Source of the DNA: Actinopolyspora mortivallis DSM 44261
GTDB lineage: Bacteria; Actinomycetota; Actinomycetes; Mycobacteriales; Pseudonocardiaceae
Length of the DNA: 64,000 nucleotides
Assembly (NCBI RefSeq): GCF_000384035.1
Contig: NZ_KB913024.1
Span: forward strand, 1,255,655 to 1,319,654
Reading direction: 5' to 3'
Shown here: positions 27,987-36,984 of the stretch, piece by piece
Position numbering within the stretch: the first letter of the stretch is position 1
Layout of the letters: the number at the start of each line of letters is the position of its first letter
The notes under the pieces: model-generated
Databases searched by the model: none
The model's input: the letters and a program-made list of their open reading frames with translations, nothing else
Told to the model about the DNA's origin: nothing
Translations under genes and position numbers: made by a program

Positions 27987-28592
27987 GTGCCCCTATTCGT
28001 TCTGCTGCTCGTCGGTGTCGCCGTCGAGGTCGGCGTGCTCGTCCTCGTGGGCCAGGCCATCGGGGCCCTGCCCACCCTCGGTCTGCTGCTCGCGGGCGCG
28101 CTGCTCGGTTCGTGGCTGCTGCGCAGGGAGGGACGCAGAACCCTGCGCGAGTTCAGCGAGGCCGCTCGACTGCGTCGTCCCCCGGAACGGGAGATCTCCG
28201 ACGGGATGTTCGTCGGGGCGGCGGCGTTGCTGATCCTGCTGCCCGGCCTGGTCAGTGACCTGCTCGGTCTGCTGCTGCTGTTCCCGCCCACGAGGGCCCT
28301 GCTGCGCGGGCCGCTGCGACGCGGTGCGCAACGCAGACAGCAGCGCATGGAACAGCACATGCGGGAACGGATGAGCGCTTTCGGAGCCGCCGGATTCGAT
28401 CCCGGTGCGTTCGTCCACACGGAGTCCACGCGGACACGTGACCGGCGGGGACGCGAGGACGTGATCGACGGTGAGGTGGTCTCGGTCACCGAGGATGACG
28501 AACACCACTCCGAATCCTCGGGGCCCGAGCTGCCCGGTCAGACGCAGGAGCCGCCGTATTCCGAGGGCAACGGAGAGCGGGACCGCCGCTGA
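27987..28592 (+). CDS. fxsA: FxsA family membrane protein
   Basis: A 201-residue protein with the FxsA domain (residues 1-125): VPLFVLLLVGVAVEVGVLV at the start, a second hydrophobic stretch around LGLLLAGALLGSWLLR, and a third in AALLILLPGLVSDLLG. The C-terminal third is polar and charged. The Escherichia coli homologue modulates phage exclusion by F; its role in actinobacteria is unknown. The GTG at 27987 was chosen because FxsA proteins start right at the first helix. Confidence 0.85.
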   Translation: MPLFVLLLVGVAVEVGVLVLVGQAIGALPTLGLLLAGALLGSWLLRREGRRTLREFSEAARLRRPPEREISDGMFVGAAALLILLPGLVSDLLGLLLLFPPTRALLRGPLRRGAQRRQQRMEQHMRERMSAFGAAGFDPGAFVHTESTRTRDRRGREDVIDGEVVSVTEDDEHHSESSGPELPGQTQEPPYSEGNGERDRR

Positions 28593-28773
28593 GCGGGTCG
28601 GCTGTGTCATGCCTCCGACAGGGGCGGGTTAAGCTACTCACGACGATCGCGACCGACGACGGCGGGCCGCGTCGGAAGTTCCCGGCGCGTGGTGACGACG
28701 TGCCGGACGACGGTCGGACGGTTTGCGCAGTTTGCACACGCGATGGTGAATGACAGGGGTCAGGGTCCGATAC

Positions 28774-30387
28774 ATGTCCGACACCATGCTCTTGCTCGGC
28801 GGGCACATCTATTCGCCGGGTAACCCGGATGCCACCGCGATGGCCGTCACCGACGGCACGATCGCCTGGGTCGGAACAGACCCGGTCGGTCGCGCGTTGC
28901 ATCCGGAAGCCGAGATCGTCGATCTGCGTGGCGCGTTCGTCGCTCCCGCGTTCGTCGACTCCCACGTACACGCGACCTCGAGCGGGTTGCTGCTCAACGG
29001 ACTCGACCTCACCGGGTGTGCCTCCCTGACGGAGTTCCTGCACGCGCTGCGGGACTACGTCGCGGAGAACCCGGGACGACTGGTCTGGGGACACGGCTGG
29101 GACGAGAGCTGGTGGCCCGAGCAGCGTCCGCCCACACGCGCCGAGATCGACGAGGCCGCGCGGGGAGCGCCGGTGTACCTGTCCCGGGTCGACGTGCACT
29201 CGGCGTTGGTCTCCACCGCCCTGGTGGAACGCGCCCCCCTCGCCCGAGGGGCCGAGGGGTGGGACGAGGAGGGGCCGTTGACCCGGGTCGCCCACCATCA
29301 CGCGCGCAGCGCCGCCCGCGAGTCACTGAGCCCAGCCCAGCGCCGGGAGGCCCAGGCGGCCTTCCTCCGGCACGCGGCGGCACAGGGGATAGCCAGCGTG
29401 CACGAGTGTGCCGGCCCCGACATCTCCGGCGCGGACGATCTGGCCGACCTGCTCGGGCTCTCCGCGCAGGGAGGGGTTCCCGAGGTGGTCGGCTACTGGG
29501 GTGAGCTCGGGGCTCTGGACACCGCCCGGGAACTGGGGGTTCGTGGCCTCGGTGGGGACCTGTTCGTGGACGGGGCCCTGGGGTCGCGGACCGCCGCGCT
29601 GCGGGAGCCCTACTCCGACGCGCCGGGAACCTCCGGGGTGCTCTATCTGGACGCCGACGCCATCGCCGAACATCTCGTCGACTGCACCAGGAACGGGATC
29701 CAGGCCGGTTTCCACGTGATCGGCGACGCCGGTGTGGCCGAGGTGGGAGAGGGGTTCCGTCGAGCCGCCGAGGTACTCGGAACCCCCGCCCTGGCCGGTG
29801 GCGGTCACCGACTGGAACACCTCGAAATGATCGACGGGGAACTCGCCGCCGAACTGGCCGGATACGGAGTGACGGCCTCGGTGCAGCCGTGTTTCGACGC
29901 CGCCTGGGGCGGGACCTCACGCATGTACGCCAGCCGGCTCGGCCCGGAACGCGGCGCCCGGTTGAACCCCTTCTCCGAACTCGCCTCCCAGGGGGTGGTG
30001 CTCGCCTTCGGCTCGGACGCTCCTGTCACCAGGGTGGGCCCGTGGGAGGCGATCCGGGCGGCGGTGCACCACCGTACGGAAGGGTTCGGCATCTCCCCGC
30101 GGGCCGCGTTCAACGCGCACACCCGGGGCGGTTGGCGCGCCGCCGGGGTGGTCGACGGGCTGACCGGAACCCTGGTCCCGGGGGCTCCGGCCACGTACGC
30201 GGTGTGGAGCGTGGACGAGCTCGTGCCGGCCGGTCAGGACTCGCGGGTGCGTCGGTGGTCTACCGACCCTCGTTCCGGGGTGCCCGCCCTGCCGGACGTC
30301 TCACCGGAGGCCCGGTTACCACGCTGTCTGCGTACCGTGCTGCGCGGGGAGACGATCCACCGTCGGGACCGGGGGGACGAGGACTGA
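28774..30387 (+). CDS. Amidohydrolase family protein (YtcJ-like)
   Basis: A 537-residue amidohydrolase-superfamily enzyme of the amidohydrolase-3/YtcJ type. Metal motifs are DSHVHATSSG, HVIGDAG, HRLEHLEM and FGSDAPV, in family order. The N-terminal beta-sandwich strand is MLLLGGHIYSPG. The substrate is unpredictable. The ATG at 28774 was chosen over 28750 because homology begins at SDTMLLLGG. About 160 bp upstream hold no gene. Confidence 0.85.
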   Translation: MSDTMLLLGGHIYSPGNPDATAMAVTDGTIAWVGTDPVGRALHPEAEIVDLRGAFVAPAFVDSHVHATSSGLLLNGLDLTGCASLTEFLHALRDYVAENPGRLVWGHGWDESWWPEQRPPTRAEIDEAARGAPVYLSRVDVHSALVSTALVERAPLARGAEGWDEEGPLTRVAHHHARSAARESLSPAQRREAQAAFLRHAAAQGIASVHECAGPDISGADDLADLLGLSAQGGVPEVVGYWGELGALDTARELGVRGLGGDLFVDGALGSRTAALREPYSDAPGTSGVLYLDADAIAEHLVDCTRNGIQAGFHVIGDAGVAEVGEGFRRAAEVLGTPALAGGGHRLEHLEMIDGELAAELAGYGVTASVQPCFDAAWGGTSRMYASRLGPERGARLNPFSELASQGVVLAFGSDAPVTRVGPWEAIRAAVHHRTEGFGISPRAAFNAHTRGGWRAAGVVDGLTGTLVPGAPATYAVWSVDELVPAGQDSRVRRWSTDPRSGVPALPDVSPEARLPRCLRTVLRGETIHRRDRGDED

Positions 30388-30516
30388 GGCGGCCGGACGG
30401 TGCCGCACCCGCCGGGAGGTTTTCCGGGCACGACCCTCGCGAGGGGGCGGAGTAGATTCGCGGCGTGCGTCATCGTCTACGGTGGCCGACCGTTCCTCCG
30501 TCGCGAAGGTTGATCG

Positions 30517-32148
30517 TTGGTTACCCCCAAGGTGAACTCGGAGAACCGCCGCAACAGCGGCGGTGGTCTCGTTTCCGACCCGTCCGGTGGGCACCGCATC
30601 CTCCGGGTGCTCCCGCGCGTCGCCGCCGCCGTGCTGGCCGGCGGAGCGCTCTACTGGTGCACCCCGCCCCGCCAGCTGTGGTGGCTGGCACCGCTGGCGC
30701 TGGCCGTGTTCACCGGTGTGCTCCACCGGCGGGGGCTCCGCGCGGCCTTCGGGTACGGAGTGGTTTTCGGACTGGCCTACATGCTGCCGCTGCTGAGCTG
30801 GCTGCTGGACTTCCTGGGCGAGCAGTTCGGTCCGTGGCCCTGGTTGGGGGTGGGGCTGGTCGAGGCCCTGTTCTTCGGTCTGGCCGGGGTCGGCATGGCG
30901 TGGGTGCGTCGGCTGCCCGCGGCTCCGCTGTGGCAGGCCCTTGTGTTCCTGACGGCCGAGTTGCTGCGTTCCGCGGTGCCCTTCGGCGGCTTCCCCTGGG
31001 GAAGGTTGGCCTTCACCCAGGCCGAGGGGGCACTGCTGCCGCTGGCCTCCCTGGGCGGGGCGAGTCTGGTCGGTTTCGGCGTGGCGTTGAGTGGGACGGG
31101 ACTGGCCGGGCTCGTGGCGTTGTTGCCACGACCACGACGCGAAGGGCACTCCTCCGAGCTCAGCACGGCGCGGCGCTCGGCGCGACGGTTGGTTCCGGCG
31201 GTGCTCGCGCTGGTGCCGGTGACGCTCGGCGCGGCGCTGACCCCCACTCTGGGCACGGGGCCAGAGACGGGGACCGCGCGTGTGGCCGTCGTACAGGGCA
31301 ACGCCCCCGACGTGGGGCTGGACCTGCTGCACCGGGACCGGCAGCTGTACGTCAACCACGTCCGGGCCGCCCGGGAACTCGCCGCGGACGTGGAGGCGGG
31401 CCGGGTGCCCCGCCCCGATGTCGTGGTGTTGCCGGAACAGGTCGGTTCGTGGGGACCCGAGCGACAGGACCCCGCGTTGCGTCGCGTGTCCGAACGACTC
31501 GGTGTGCCCGTGGTCGTCGGTGGACTCGCCCGCGGCCCGGACGGGGAGCTCAGCAACCGTGTCATCACCTGGCGTCCCGAGGGGGCGGGCGCGGAGTACG
31601 TCAAACAGCACCTCGTCCCCTTCGCGGAGAAGATCCCGTTGCGTTCGGTGGCCGGGGCGGTGAGCCCGTTCGTGCGCCGTTTCGACCGGGACATGGTCCC
31701 CGCCGACGAGCCGGGTGTCCTTCCGAGTGGGCCGGTGCGGCTCGGAGTGGGGATCTGCTACGACGTGGCCTACGACGACGTGTTCCGCGAGGCGGCCGGA
31801 GCCGGTGCCGAGCTGTTCGCCCTGCCCACCAACAACGCCTGGTACGGCCCCTCGGAGATGAGCTACCAACAACTGGCGATGGCACGGTTGCGGGCCGTGG
31901 AACACGGGCGTTCGATGCTGGTCGCGGCCACCAGCGGGGTCAGTGCCATCGTCCGCCCGGACGGGAGCGTGGCCCACCGGACGGACCTGTTCACCGCGGA
32001 GACGCTCGTCGACGAGGTTCCGCTGCGCTCCTCGACCACTCCGGCCACCCGGTTCGGCGCGTACGTCACCTGGGGTGTGGTCGTACTCGGGCTGTTCGCG
32101 GTGGCCTGGAGCGCGTGGCGGACTCGCCGTCCCGGACGCGGGGGATGA
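30517..32148 (+). CDS. lnt: Apolipoprotein N-acyltransferase
   Basis: A 543-residue integral membrane enzyme that adds the third acyl chain to the N-terminal Cys of lipoproteins. About six N-terminal helices span residues 28-240. The C-terminal nitrilase domain has the Glu-Lys-Cys triad in VVLPEQVGS, YVKQHLVPFAEKIP and GVGICYDVAY. The TTG start at 30517 follows a GAAGG site. The polyprenol-phosphate mannosyltransferase gene follows at 32233; mycobacteria fuse the two activities in Ppm1. Confidence 0.93.
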   Translation: MVTPKVNSENRRNSGGGLVSDPSGGHRILRVLPRVAAAVLAGGALYWCTPPRQLWWLAPLALAVFTGVLHRRGLRAAFGYGVVFGLAYMLPLLSWLLDFLGEQFGPWPWLGVGLVEALFFGLAGVGMAWVRRLPAAPLWQALVFLTAELLRSAVPFGGFPWGRLAFTQAEGALLPLASLGGASLVGFGVALSGTGLAGLVALLPRPRREGHSSELSTARRSARRLVPAVLALVPVTLGAALTPTLGTGPETGTARVAVVQGNAPDVGLDLLHRDRQLYVNHVRAARELAADVEAGRVPRPDVVVLPEQVGSWGPERQDPALRRVSERLGVPVVVGGLARGPDGELSNRVITWRPEGAGAEYVKQHLVPFAEKIPLRSVAGAVSPFVRRFDRDMVPADEPGVLPSGPVRLGVGICYDVAYDDVFREAAGAGAELFALPTNNAWYGPSEMSYQQLAMARLRAVEHGRSMLVAATSGVSAIVRPDGSVAHRTDLFTAETLVDEVPLRSSTTPATRFGAYVTWGVVVLGLFAVAWSAWRTRRPGRGG

Positions 32149-32232
32149 GTGGTGTGGTGACGGCCGTGTGTGGTGGGAGACCACGGCGGGCGCGGAGGTG
32201 TCGGACGGCGGTGAGCAGGCGAGGAGACAGGA

Positions 32233-33024
32233 ATGAGTGAGCCGCGGAACTCGGGGGTTTCCGGGGACCACCCGCACACGCTGGTGGTGATCCCCACGTT
32301 CAACGAGCGGGACAACCTGCGGCCGATAGTGCGCCGCCTCAGCGACGCCCTTCCCCGGGTGCACGTGTTGGTCGTCGACGACAACAGCCCGGACGGTACG
32401 GGGGAGCTCGCCGACCGGCTCGCCGAGGACGCACGGGTCCACGTGCTGCACCGCACCGGCAAGGCCGGTCTGGGGGCCGCCTACGTGGCCGGATTCGACT
32501 GGGCCCTGCGGAGGGGGTATCAGGCGATCGTGGAGATGGACGCGGACGGTTCACACTCTCCGGAGCAGCTCCCCGCCTTGCTGGAGACGTTGTTCCGCCG
32601 TGACGTGGGGGCTGTTCTCGGCTCACGTTATGTTCCCGGCGGCAGGGTGGTGAACTGGCCGTGGTACCGCTCGCTGCTGTCCCGTGGCGGCAACGTCTAC
32701 TCCAAGTGGGCCCTCGGGGTGGCGGTCAACGACCTCACCGGGGGTTTCCGGGCCTACCGCAGCGAGGTGCTGCGTGAGGTGGACCTGCACACGGTGGCCT
32801 CCCAGGGATACTGCTTCCAGGTGGACCTGGCCGTGCGGGTGCTGGACACGGGCAGGTCCGTGGTGGAGGTCCCGATCACGTTCGTGGAACGGGAGAACGG
32901 CCAGTCCAAGATGAACGGGGCCATCGTCCGGGAGGCTCTGCTGCGGGTGACCGGATGGGGGGCGCGCCGGTGGGGCAACAGGCTCCGCGCCGTCCTGCGG
33001 AGTTCCGGCGTGCTCCGGCGTTGA
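32233..33024 (+). CDS. ppm1: Polyprenol-monophosphomannose synthase
   Basis: A 263-residue GT2 glycosyltransferase making polyprenol-P-mannose from GDP-mannose, the lipid donor for lipoarabinomannan and protein O-mannosylation. Motifs: [24 protein letters not shown], the DXD in [10 protein letters not shown], and the GGFRAYR element. No membrane helices, so it probably associates with Lnt at the membrane. A hairpin terminator follows its stop codon. Confidence 0.93.
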   Translation: MSEPRNSGVSGDHPHTLVVIPTFNERDNLRPIVRRLSDALPRVHVLVVDDNSPDGTGELADRLAEDARVHVLHRTGKAGLGAAYVAGFDWALRRGYQAIVEMDADGSHSPEQLPALLETLFRRDVGAVLGSRYVPGGRVVNWPWYRSLLSRGGNVYSKWALGVAVNDLTGGFRAYRSEVLREVDLHTVASQGYCFQVDLAVRVLDTGRSVVEVPITFVERENGQSKMNGAIVREALLRVTGWGARRWGNRLRAVLRSSGVLRR

Positions 33025-33044
33025 GGTGTGGTCGGTTCCTCGCC

Positions 33045-33074
33045 GGCGCCCGGTTCGCCGGGCAACCGGGCGCC
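33045..33074. terminator. Bidirectional terminator between ppm1 and rbpA
   Basis: A perfect 11-bp inverted repeat (33045-33055 with 33064-33074, 8-base loop) fills the 69-bp gap between the convergent ppm1 (+) and rbpA (-) stop codons. Confidence 0.8.
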
Positions 33075-33093
33075 CGAGTCCGCGTGCGCTGGG

Positions 33094-33450
33094 TCAGTTC
33101 GCGCTGTCTCCGGACCGGCTGCGACGGGAGCGCAGCTCCTCCAACCGTTCGTTGAGCAGTTCTTCGAGCTCGGGGATGCTGCGGCGTTCCAGCAACATGT
33201 CCCAGTGGGTGCGCGGCGGTTTGGCCTTCTTCTGTTCCGGCTGGCTGCCGTCGACGATCTTCGACTCGGTGCCGTGCAGGCGGCATTCCCAGGTCGTGGG
33301 GACCTCGGCGTCGTCAGAGAAGGGCACCTCGAACTCGTGGTCCTTGGAGCAGGCGTAGCGCACCGTCCGGCGCGGTGCGAGGTCGTGGTTACGGTCCGTC
33401 TCGTAGCTGACTGCTCCGAGCCGGCTGCCACGCAGAACGCGATCGGCCAT
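33094..33450 (-). CDS. rbpA: RNA polymerase-binding protein RbpA
   Basis: A 118-residue actinobacterial transcription factor that binds RNA polymerase and group 1/2 sigma factors and stabilises open complexes. It opens MADRVLRGSRLGAVSYETD, the conserved N-tail, followed by the core domain with Cys in YACSKDHEF and WECRLHG, and ends in the sigma-interacting helix WDMLLERRSIPELEELL. The ATG at 33450 has an AAAGGAA site. A sigma-R-type promoter lies at 33505-33530. Confidence 0.96.
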   Translation of the reverse strand: MADRVLRGSRLGAVSYETDRNHDLAPRRTVRYACSKDHEFEVPFSDDAEVPTTWECRLHGTESKIVDGSQPEQKKAKPPRTHWDMLLERRSIPELEELLNERLEELRSRRSRSGDSAN

Positions 33451-33504
33451 GACGGTTCCTTTCGCTTCGGCCCGGGGGTTCCGGGGGCTTTGCTCACCGA
33501 GTGC

Positions 33505-33530
33505 AACGACAGGGGGGTGTCGTCTGTTCC
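33505..33530 (-). promoter_or_regulatory. Sigma-R-type promoter of rbpA
   Basis: On the minus strand GGAAC (33530-33526), an 18-bp spacer and GTT (33507-33505) match the GGAAT-N18/19-GTT consensus of the thiol-oxidative-stress sigma factor SigR/SigH. It would give a 5' leader of about 50 bases. In Streptomyces coelicolor rbpA is a known SigR target, so context agrees. Confidence 0.68.
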
Positions 33531-33932
33531 CGGTTTGGGGGTTTTGGTTGCCGTCGGTGACGGCATTCACTCGTCAACAGCGTTGACTACCCGTGGGATG
33601 CATCAGCGGAACGTTCATGACGCGTTATCCCTCTTGTGACCCACAGGTGCGTCCGAACGGGTGATAGTGCCAGAGCACCCGGCGTCATGACCAAGTGCGG
33701 ACGCGGTCACGAACGAGATTGGGAGCGATATCACGTCCTCCGTTCTGGTGACGGACAAAGTTGTATTCACTCTTCGTGTTTGTGGTGGTTCCTGTTCCGG
33801 TGGTGACGGAAGGTACTGGAATATGCCGCACCATGGGCCACGGGGGAACCCTCCCTCACCGTTGTGGAGCAACCCCCTGGTCCTACGGGGGCGGGACGAC
33901 GGCCCGCGAGCACGGTCCGGGCCCGGGCACGT
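33531..33932. other. Gap between the MFS gene and the rbpA promoter, no gene seen
   Basis: About 400 bp lie between the MFS stop codon and the rbpA promoter, both genes being on the minus strand. Short open frames here are Arg/Pro-rich and lack ribosome sites. I see no RNA gene or repeat; further rbpA promoters could lie here. Confidence 0.4.
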
Positions 33933-35342
33933 TCACAGTTTCGCCGGGGGCTCGTTGCCCGCCTCGCGAATGGCACGTTCCAGGGGAATCGGCCAGAACA
34001 GCACCAGGCCGACGACGAAGAACCCGATCAACGAGAGGATCGCCAACCGGAACGAGCCGGTGGCCTGCCCCACCGCCGCGAACACGAGCGGACCCGCCCA
34101 CGAGGTCGACCGTTCGCCGATCTGGTACAGGGAGAAGTACTCGGCCTCCCTGCCCCGGGGAATCATCTGGCTGAACAGCGACCGGGACAACGCGTTGGTG
34201 CCGCCCAGCACCAGCCCGATCCCGGCCGCCACCGCGTAGAACTGAGCCGGCTCCCCCTCCCGGGTGTGGAAAGCCGCCGTCAGCACCGCGATCCAGACCA
34301 ACAGACTGGTCACGACGGTTCTCCCGGCCCCGATGCGGGCGGCCACCCAACCGTGCAGCAGTCCGCCGAGGAAGGCGATGAACTGCACCACCAGGATCGT
34401 GCCGATGAGCACGTCCTGGCTCAGCCCCAACTCCACGTTGCCGTACTGGGCGGAAACCTTGAACACGGTGCTGATCCCGTCGGTGAACACCATGTAGGCA
34501 CCCAGAAAGGCCAGCGTCAGCGGCAGCCGCCGCGCCTGACGCAGGGTCGTCGCCAACTGGCGGAAACCGCCCCGCAACGTCGACGTTCCCACGGGGGAAC
34601 CGCCCCCGGCGGGGGAGGCGTGCCCGCGCAACAACACCAACGGGAACACCGTGAACACCGCCCACCACACACCCGATGAGGCGAAGACCAGCCGCACCGC
34701 CGTCTCCCGCTCGATGCCCAGCACCCCGTGTCCGGTGTAGAGCACCAGATGCAACGCCAGCGCGGTCCCACCCCCCAGGTAGCCGAAGGCCCAACCGCGC
34801 GCGGAGAGCCCGTCGCGCTCGTCGGCGGTGGCGATCTCCGGAAGCAGCGAGTAGTAGACCACCACGGCCGCGCCGAAGCAGACGTTGGCCACCACGAACA
34901 GCGCGGCCCCCAGCTGCCACTCCTTCCCCCCGGTCAACGCCAACAGCGTGGTCGCGGCGGCCCCGCCGAAGGCGAACAGGCCGAGCATTCCGCGTTTGTC
35001 ACCGGTGCGGTCGGCCACCGCACCGGCCAGCGGAAGCACCAGCAGCTGGAGCACCGCCGCCACCGACAGCAGATAGCCCCACAGGGACCCCGCCGGGAAG
35101 TGCCAACCGAGGAAGGCCACGTCACACCGGCGCAGCGCGTCCCCATCCGGGCACGCCGCGCTCCCGTTGCGGGCCACATCGGACTCGGCGGCCCTGGTGG
35201 CCACCTCGGTGAGGTACAGCGAGAGGAAGACGGTGGTGATCGAGGTGGGGAACACCGAGTTGGCCCAGTCGTACCAACACCAGCCCCGTTGTGCGTCGCG
35301 GCGGACGTTTCCCGGCGCTGTCTCCGCGCGGTCGGCGTGCAT
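33933..35342 (-). CDS. MFS transporter, UMF1/Atg22-like
   Basis: A 469-residue membrane protein with about 12 helices. The N-terminal signature GWCWYDWANSVFPTSITTVF is diagnostic of the UMF1 (Atg22-like) branch of the major facilitator superfamily, and the charged MFS loop appears around GAVADRTGDKRG. The substrate is unknown. The ATG at 35342 has a GAGGA site; an upstream extension to 35417 looks non-coding. Confidence 0.88.
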   Translation of the reverse strand: MHADRAETAPGNVRRDAQRGWCWYDWANSVFPTSITTVFLSLYLTEVATRAAESDVARNGSAACPDGDALRRCDVAFLGWHFPAGSLWGYLLSVAAVLQLLVLPLAGAVADRTGDKRGMLGLFAFGGAAATTLLALTGGKEWQLGAALFVVANVCFGAAVVVYYSLLPEIATADERDGLSARGWAFGYLGGGTALALHLVLYTGHGVLGIERETAVRLVFASSGVWWAVFTVFPLVLLRGHASPAGGGSPVGTSTLRGGFRQLATTLRQARRLPLTLAFLGAYMVFTDGISTVFKVSAQYGNVELGLSQDVLIGTILVVQFIAFLGGLLHGWVAARIGAGRTVVTSLLVWIAVLTAAFHTREGEPAQFYAVAAGIGLVLGGTNALSRSLFSQMIPRGREAEYFSLYQIGERSTSWAGPLVFAAVGQATGSFRLAILSLIGFFVVGLVLFWPIPLERAIREAGNEPPAKL

Positions 35343-35430
35343 GCGTGTCCCGTCCTCGTGTGACCTGCCGTGGCGACTACCCCGAGTACCTTTCTCGGTC
35401 ACCACTGGACGGGACAATGCGTAGTTCCAC

Positions 35431-36306
35431 TCAGACCTTCGACTTCTCCGCCGTGGAGGCGGGAACGCCGGGGAAGTCCTCCCGCGTCTCGGGCCACTGC
35501 CCCCGGGAACGCAGCAGTTCGCGCAGTACGTCCGGCCGGTCGGTCAACACCCCGTCCACCCCCAGATCCAACAGCCGCGCCATCTCCTCGGCCTCGTCCA
35601 CCGTCCACACGTGCACTTCGGTCCCCCACCGGCGGGCCAGCTCCACCAGGCGCGGTGTCACCACCCGCAACCCGCCCCATCCGCGGGGAACCTGGGCGGC
35701 CGCCCCCCGTGTCAGGACCGAGCCCACAGATCTCGCCACGGGGCCGACCACCGGGCGGGAACCGACCCACAGCCACGCCACCGAGCCCGGGCCCATGGAG
35801 GTCAGCAGTCGGGCCTCGCCGTTGCGGCGCAACATCCGCAGGCGTCTGTCGTCGAAGCCGGCCAGGCAGACCCGGTGCCAGGCGTCGTGCCTGCGGATGG
35901 TGCGCAGTGTCGGCACCACCGCGGAGTCGGCCTTGACGTCTATGTTGAGCAGTGCCCCGGGCAGTTCCTCGAGGAGCTCGTCCAGGGAACAGACCCGTTC
36001 CCGCCCCGCGATCCGGGCCGTGCGCACCCGGGACCAGGGTTGTCGCCGGATCCTTCCCCGTCCGTCCGTGGTGCGGCCCAGATCGGGGTCGTGATGCACC
36101 ACCACGTGGTCGTCACTGGTGGCGTGCACGTCGGTTTCCAGGTATCGGTATCCCTCCGCGAAGGCGCGGCGGAAGGCGCTCAACGAGTTCTCCATACCCC
36201 GCAGGTCACCGATGTGCCAGCCGCGGTGGGCGAAGGCACGGGGATACGGGCCGCGCAGGAAGGGGTGGTCGAGGGCGGAGGATAGCGTTGTGAACATCGT
36301 CCCCAT
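35431..36306 (-). CDS. Glycerophosphodiester phosphodiesterase
   Basis: A 291-residue TIM-barrel enzyme hydrolysing glycerophosphodiesters to glycerol 3-phosphate and an alcohol. Catalytic residues are seen in FAHRGWHI, MENSLSAF, LETDVHATSDD and VVHHDPDLGRTTDG, and the barrel closes with WTVDEAEEM and DGVLTDRPD. No signal peptide. The ATG at 36306 is used; the ATG at 36297 is an alternative. It lies 88 bp upstream of the MFS gene on the same strand. Confidence 0.9.
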   Translation of the reverse strand: MGTMFTTLSSALDHPFLRGPYPRAFAHRGWHIGDLRGMENSLSAFRRAFAEGYRYLETDVHATSDDHVVVHHDPDLGRTTDGRGRIRRQPWSRVRTARIAGRERVCSLDELLEELPGALLNIDVKADSAVVPTLRTIRRHDAWHRVCLAGFDDRRLRMLRRNGEARLLTSMGPGSVAWLWVGSRPVVGPVARSVGSVLTRGAAAQVPRGWGGLRVVTPRLVELARRWGTEVHVWTVDEAEEMARLLDLGVDGVLTDRPDVLRELLRSRGQWPETREDFPGVPASTAEKSKV

Positions 36307-36475
36307 CTCTCGTGTGTTCGTCTGACCAGCCGCTCGGGAGGGCGAGGACGGCCCGGGCCGTCGAGGGCACGGGCGCGTCCGCCGTGCGGGATGCTACGAG
36401 AATCCGAAGGAGGCGGGGATTTTTTCGGCGTGGCGCCTCAGCAAATGAGCCTGTTTCGGACTAGCGTGGTCGTCC

Positions 36476-36838
36476 GTGGAGACGACATCGGACACCGAGT
36501 CACTCGGCACGCGAAGTGGTCCACCCCGGCACTGCTCGTGGTGTGGCCGCCGGATACCCGGTGCGGGCAACGTCGGTCGCCCCCGGATGTACTGCGCCCA
36601 GTCCTGCAGGCAGCGAGCCTACGAACGCCGTGCCGCGGTGCAGCGTGGCGGACTTCCCGAGGATGCCGTGGTGCTCTCCGCCGGGGAACTGGACAGTCTG
36701 CAGGACCGGCTGTTCCAACTGAGGTGCGCCGCCGAGGACGTGGCGACGGCGGCCGGAGAGGGAGCCCGACCACAGGAGGTGCACGCTTTGGCCCAGCGAC
36801 TGTTGGACAGCGCACGGGATCTGGAACGTATCCGGTGA
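36476..36838 (+). CDS. Small Cys-rich (zinc-binding) actinobacterial protein
   Basis: A 120-residue protein with a likely zinc-binding N-terminal module, CSWCGRRI then MYCAQSCRQRAYERRA (about residues 20-53), and a helical C-terminal half rich in Ala, Glu and Leu. The Cys-Arg-rich motif is common in small actinobacterial proteins and suggests nucleic-acid binding, without proof. The GTG start lies 8 bases after TAGCGT (36462-36467), so it is probably leaderless. Confidence 0.72.
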   Translation: METTSDTESLGTRSGPPRHCSWCGRRIPGAGNVGRPRMYCAQSCRQRAYERRAAVQRGGLPEDAVVLSAGELDSLQDRLFQLRCAAEDVATAAGEGARPQEVHALAQRLLDSARDLERIR

Positions 36839-36984
36839 ACGCGCGGCGACGTTCGTCCGAACGGAGCATTGCCGTGCCCGTCGGACGCGGTCAGGATGAG
36901 ACGCCGAACTTTGCCCCAACGGAGTGATCGACATCGTGCGAGGGTGTCGACGGTCGCTCCAGGTCCGGCCAGAAAGTTACGAAG

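Noticed and set aside
33761-36293. Long plus-strand open frames opposite the MFS and phosphodiesterase genes
   Set aside because: They are Arg/Pro/Gly-rich frames complementary to genes with clear domains, and they lack ribosome sites.
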